Shown: positions 60,228 to 64,000 of the stretch, one piece after another
Layout of the letters: each line of letters opens with the position of its first letter
How positions within the stretch are numbered: position 1 is the first letter of the stretch
Assembly: GCA_902596775.1 (NCBI GenBank)
Contig: CACJVE010000004.1
Span: 24,587 to 88,586, forward strand
Source of the DNA: an uncultured SAR92 cluster bacterium
GTDB lineage: Bacteria; Pseudomonadota; Gammaproteobacteria; Pseudomonadales; Porticoccaceae
DNA: 64,000 nucleotides
Direction: 5' to 3'
Notes under the pieces: model-generated
What the model saw: the letters and a program-made list of their open reading frames with translations, nothing else
What the model was told of the DNA's origin: nothing
The model's database searches: none
Position numbers and translations under genes: made by a program

Positions 60228-61307
60228 GTGGAAAATGTAAGCGTAGAGAATATCAATATTGAGAATCCCCAGATACTAGTTACTCCAGCTGAGTTAAAGA
60301 AAGAGATTCCTATATCTGAAAAAGCTCGAAAAACTGTATTGAATGGTAGAACTGCAATAGAAAAGATTCTTAGCAAAGAGGACCATCGACTTTTTGTTGT
60401 AGTTGGTCCCTGCTCAATACATGATATTGATGCGGCTAGAGAGTATGCAAAAAAATTAAAAACCTTAGCGGACCAAGTTGGTGATTGCTTAGAAATCGTA
60501 ATGCGAGTCTATTTCGAAAAACCTAGAACAACTACTGGTTGGAAAGGTTTAATAAATGATCCGTTCATGAATGATTCTTTTAAAATAACTGAAGGACTTA
60601 AAATCGGACGCAAATTACTTCGTGAAATATTAGAGATAGGTCTTCCAACCGCGACAGAAGCGTTGGATCCAATATCACCTCAGTATATGCAAGATTTGAT
60701 CACGTGGTCAGCAATTGGGGCGAGAACTACAGAGTCCCAAACTCACCGGGAAATGGCATCTGGGCTATCCTCCTCTATTGGATTTAAAAATGGAACTGAT
60801 GGCAGTCTCACTGTTGCTATAAATGCTCTACAATCTGTAGCGAAGCCACACAGATTTCTTGGTATTAATTCGGATGGGAAGGTTTCTGTGATCAAAACTA
60901 AAGGCAATCCACATGCTCATGTTGTTCTTAGAGGTGGAAATGGAAAGCCAAATTATGACTCTGTTAGTGTTTCGATATGCGAACAGGAACTCTCAAAAGC
61001 TGGTATTGATAAAAATATAATGATTGATTGCAGTCATGCCAATTCAAATAAAGATCACAATCTTCAACCACTGGTCTTGGAAAATATCTGCAACCAAATA
61101 TTGGACGGTAATCAATCAATCGTGGGAGTTATGGTTGAGAGCAACTTGGAAGGAGGCAATCAGAAGCTCTCCAATGACCTCTCACTATTAAAGTATGGAG
61201 TCTCAGTAACTGACGCGTGCATCGACTGGGAAACTACAAAAGATGGGATCCTCTCGATGGCTGGAAAACTCCGTCCCATTATGGAGAAGAGAGCAAGTAT
61301 TAAATAA
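60228..61307 (+). CDS. 3-deoxy-7-phosphoheptulonate (DAHP) synthase, class I; GTG start
   Basis: 'VVGPCSIHDIDAAREYAKKL', 'MRVYFEKPRTTTGWKGLINDP', 'GARTTESQTHREMASGLSSSIGFKNGTDG', 'MIDCSHANSNKDHNLQ'. Confidence 0.97.
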   Translation: MENVSVENINIENPQILVTPAELKKEIPISEKARKTVLNGRTAIEKILSKEDHRLFVVVGPCSIHDIDAAREYAKKLKTLADQVGDCLEIVMRVYFEKPRTTTGWKGLINDPFMNDSFKITEGLKIGRKLLREILEIGLPTATEALDPISPQYMQDLITWSAIGARTTESQTHREMASGLSSSIGFKNGTDGSLTVAINALQSVAKPHRFLGINSDGKVSVIKTKGNPHAHVVLRGGNGKPNYDSVSVSICEQELSKAGIDKNIMIDCSHANSNKDHNLQPLVLENICNQILDGNQSIVGVMVESNLEGGNQKLSNDLSLLKYGVSVTDACIDWETTKDGILSMAGKLRPIMEKRASIK

Positions 61308-61343
61308 CACTAGGTAATTTGTTATTTAAGAATATCAAGACTT

Positions 61344-62033
61344 ATGTATATTATTCTCCTTCTTTCTCTTATTGTCGTTAGCTGGATCTGGATGAGACGT
61401 GTGAAGAGCCTTCCTGAAGAAGAAAGGAGGTCTTTTCTCTGGAAATCTGGCTTCATTGCTGTTCTTCTAACGACTATTTTATTGGCCGCTACAGGGAGAC
61501 TGCATTGGTTAGGTGCCGCAATTACAGCGGTGGTTCCGATCTTTACATTCTTATTTAGATGGGCAAGACGAGTATTGCCTCTGATGAGAATTTTCGGGGG
61601 TTTGAAACCACGTCCCTCCAAGTTTAAAACTAAAACACTAACTATGGATATCAACTTTTCGACGATGGAAATGAATGGTTATGTGAAAGATGGAGAGTAC
61701 TCTGGCAAATCACTCTCTGAGTTGACTGCTCAACAGTTAAGTGACTTGTCGGCCTATTGCAAAACTAATGATAAAGAATCTTATGCACTTCTATATGGTT
61801 ACATGGCAGTTAATAGTAAAACCAGCGATCATGCAGAGGAAAACATGTCATCTGCAAATATGAATGATCTATCAGAGGACGAGGCATATGCAATATTAGG
61901 ATTAGAAAAGCCTTCATCAAAAAGTGAGATATCCAAGGCACATAAAAGCTTAATCCAAAAACTACATCCTGATCGAGGCGGCAGCGATTATCTGGCAGCA
62001 AAAATTAATGCCGCTAAAGACAAAATTTCTTGA
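61344..62033 (+). CDS. membrane-anchored J-domain protein (C-terminal DnaJ domain)
   Basis: Two to three N-terminal TM segments; C-terminal 'DEAYAILGLEKPSSKSEISKAHKSLIQKLHPDRGGSDYLAAKINAAKD' with HPD motif. Confidence 0.88.
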   Translation: MYIILLLSLIVVSWIWMRRVKSLPEEERRSFLWKSGFIAVLLTTILLAATGRLHWLGAAITAVVPIFTFLFRWARRVLPLMRIFGGLKPRPSKFKTKTLTMDINFSTMEMNGYVKDGEYSGKSLSELTAQQLSDLSAYCKTNDKESYALLYGYMAVNSKTSDHAEENMSSANMNDLSEDEAYAILGLEKPSSKSEISKAHKSLIQKLHPDRGGSDYLAAKINAAKDKIS

Positions 62034-62058
62034 TAATAACGAAATACAGAACATCATC

Positions 62059-63216
62059 ATGACTAAACAAATGAAGTGGGAATCAATCGATTTATTGAAA
62101 GACTTAATCTCTTTTAGATCAATAACACCCGATGATAAAGGTTGCCAGAACTATTTGATAGAAAAGCTTAGGGAACTTGAATTTGAAATAAAAATATTAA
62201 AGTACGGAGATGTACCAAATTTTTTCGCTTTAAAGGGTACACAGGGACCGTTATTTGTCTTTGCAGGTCATACAGATGTCGTTCCCGCTGGTAATAAGTC
62301 CGAGTGGGACTCTGATCCTTTTGAGCCACAAATTCGTGACAACAAACTATTTGGCCGGGGTGCATCAGATATGAAAGGTTCCATTGCAGCCATGCTTGCA
62401 TCTGTTGGAACGTTCTTAACATTGTATCCAGAGTCTTCTATTAGAATAGGTCTGCTGATTACAGGTGACGAGGAGGGTAAGGCAGAAAATGGTACAAAAA
62501 AAGTGGTTGATTGGTTAATAGATTCTAATATTTTCCCAACATGGTGTCTTGTTGGTGAACCTACCTCCTCACTAATATTTGGCGATACCATCAAAAATGG
62601 AAGACGAGGGTCAATCACCGGCAAAGTAGTCCTAAAAGGTAAGCAAGGTCATGTAGCTTATCCAGATAATGCATCTAATCCAATTCACTCGTCTATACCC
62701 ATAATTAATAGACTGTTAAGAGAGAAATGGGATAATGGCGATAGCAATTTCCCTAAAACCTCGATTCAAATCGTTAACATCTCTTCAGATGCAGGCGCTG
62801 ACAATATAATTCCTGGAGATATTAGTTTCCAATTTAACTTAAGATTCTCTCCCGAGACATCGGCAGAGAAGATTAAAAATAAAGTAAAAAAAGAATTAGA
62901 AGGAAGTAAATTCAAATTTGAGATCTTCTGGACACATAGTGCTGATCCGTTTTACTCAGAGCCGGGCACACTAGCTGAAACTATTGAAAAAACGCTAATT
63001 GAGAAACTAAAAATTAGTCCAAAATTTTCAATGGGAGGCGGAACCTCCGATGGAAGATTTTTGAAAAAGTTAGAATGTGAGGTCATTGAATTCGGTCCCA
63101 CCAATCAGTCAATTCATAAGACAAATGAAAACATTAGCCTCAGTGAGCTATCCAACTTAGAAAAGATATATCTGCATACATTAATTGGGTTACATAATCA
63201 CGCAGCAAAAATTTAA
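62059..63216 (+). CDS. dapE: succinyl-diaminopimelate desuccinylase
   Basis: 'FVFAGHTDVVPAGN..W..DPFEPQIRDNKLFGRGASDMKGSIAAMLAS', 'TGDEEGKAENGTKKVVDWL', 'SMGGGTSDGRFL'; start at 62059 preferred. Confidence 0.96.
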   Translation: MTKQMKWESIDLLKDLISFRSITPDDKGCQNYLIEKLRELEFEIKILKYGDVPNFFALKGTQGPLFVFAGHTDVVPAGNKSEWDSDPFEPQIRDNKLFGRGASDMKGSIAAMLASVGTFLTLYPESSIRIGLLITGDEEGKAENGTKKVVDWLIDSNIFPTWCLVGEPTSSLIFGDTIKNGRRGSITGKVVLKGKQGHVAYPDNASNPIHSSIPIINRLLREKWDNGDSNFPKTSIQIVNISSDAGADNIIPGDISFQFNLRFSPETSAEKIKNKVKKELEGSKFKFEIFWTHSADPFYSEPGTLAETIEKTLIEKLKISPKFSMGGGTSDGRFLKKLECEVIEFGPTNQSIHKTNENISLSELSNLEKIYLHTLIGLHNHAAKI

Positions 63217-63977
63217 CAAGTGTTAATGAAGACATCGTATCTTATAGATCTTGCTTTGATTGAAAAGCTTGGACTTATACCTGACAAGAAACCGCCTTTT
63301 ATCGGCCGTTTTATGACTATCCTTTTGACTCTGGACTCAAGCGCGCCAGATAGCAACTTATCATGGTCATCCTCAGAGTCTGCAATATTTTGAACCGCTT
63401 GCATTTCTTTCTTCGATTTTGCATTTTTTGACTTTGGCGGGAACATTGGATCCAGATAAATTGCATCAAAAAAGCTCTGATCACCACTTGACTGATTTAG
63501 GTAACAAATTGAATCACCGTATATGCAGGAAATATTTATACATTTTTTTAATTGTTCATCTAAACATATTGCCATTTTCATACGTTGGATGCCGTCATAT
63601 AAAAGCGCATAGATTAATGGATTCCGCTCAATAAGCTTTACCTCACAACCCAGACATGCGAGAGAAAATGCATCACTTCCAAAACCGGCTGTGCAGTCAA
63701 GAATTCTCGGTTTGTTTTTGCTTGAAATAGCAAATGCACGAGCGATATCGCTTCGATAACTTGTGCTATAAAGTCTTCTATGATTATTTTTACCCCGGAG
63801 GAAATCAACTTTTATATCTCCGTGTTTACTTTTATCAAACGGTTTAAGTGATAGTCCATCTTCAGAAAGATATAGATAATAGTCATGACTTAAATCAGAT
63901 GAATTTGCGAAATTATTTAAATCATTTATGTCAATAAACACTGGACAGTCATCAAGTCCTTCCATTGTCGAAACCAT
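63213..63977 (-). CDS. rsmJ: 16S rRNA (guanine1516-N2)-methyltransferase RsmJ
   Basis: 'DFLRGKNNHRRLYSTSYRSDIARAF', 'ILDCTAGFGSDAFSLACLGCEVKLIERNPLIYALLYDGIQR', 'IYLDPMFPPKSKNAKSKKEMQ'. Confidence 0.93.
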   Translation of the reverse strand: MVSTMEGLDDCPVFIDINDLNNFANSSDLSHDYYLYLSEDGLSLKPFDKSKHGDIKVDFLRGKNNHRRLYSTSYRSDIARAFAISSKNKPRILDCTAGFGSDAFSLACLGCEVKLIERNPLIYALLYDGIQRMKMAICLDEQLKKCINISCIYGDSICYLNQSSGDQSFFDAIYLDPMFPPKSKNAKSKKEMQAVQNIADSEDDHDKLLSGALESRVKRIVIKRPIKGGFLSGISPSFSIKARSIRYDVFINTC

Positions 63978-64000
63978 ATTAGTAAGGATAGGCTGAGATA

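Noticed and set aside
1-64000. CRISPR arrays, prophage, toxin-antitoxin or defence systems
   Set aside because: No regularly spaced repeats, cas, phage structural or recognisable TA/defence genes were seen; the RmuC and AddAB-like genes look like chromosomal repair functions.

Overview
64 kb window from a compact, low-GC proteobacterial chromosome. Gene order (clpS-clpA; icd | rluE-nudJ-mnmA-purB; tRNA-folD ... cysS-glnS-ppiB-lpxH) indicates a gammaproteobacterium, probably marine. Most of the window is housekeeping: clpA (partial)/clpS, icd, a glyoxylate-shunt cluster (isocitrate lyase, malate synthase G, RraA-like, LysR), three tRNAs (Pro-TGG, Arg-TCT, His-GTG), folD, cysS, glnS, ppiB, lpxH, tusE-like, trmA, rmuC, an AddB/AddA-like nuclease-helicase pair, DAHP synthase, dapE and rsmJ. 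The striking feature is a ~25 kb accessory island (about 20.9-46.1 kb) placed stop-to-stop between folD and cysS. It encodes five formylglycine-type sulfatases, two GH10 xylanases with Tat-like leaders, a GH3 lipoprotein, a GH43 beta-xylosidase, galM, xylB, xylA, a TonB-dependent receptor, a GPH/MFS-type symporter and an unrecognised secreted ~419 aa protein. I interpret it as a self-contained sulfated-xylan utilisation locus. There is also a decayed haloalkane-dehalogenase remnant next to icd. No CRISPR array, transposase, integrase or phage genes were seen. All assignments come from reading sequence motifs; no database search was run.
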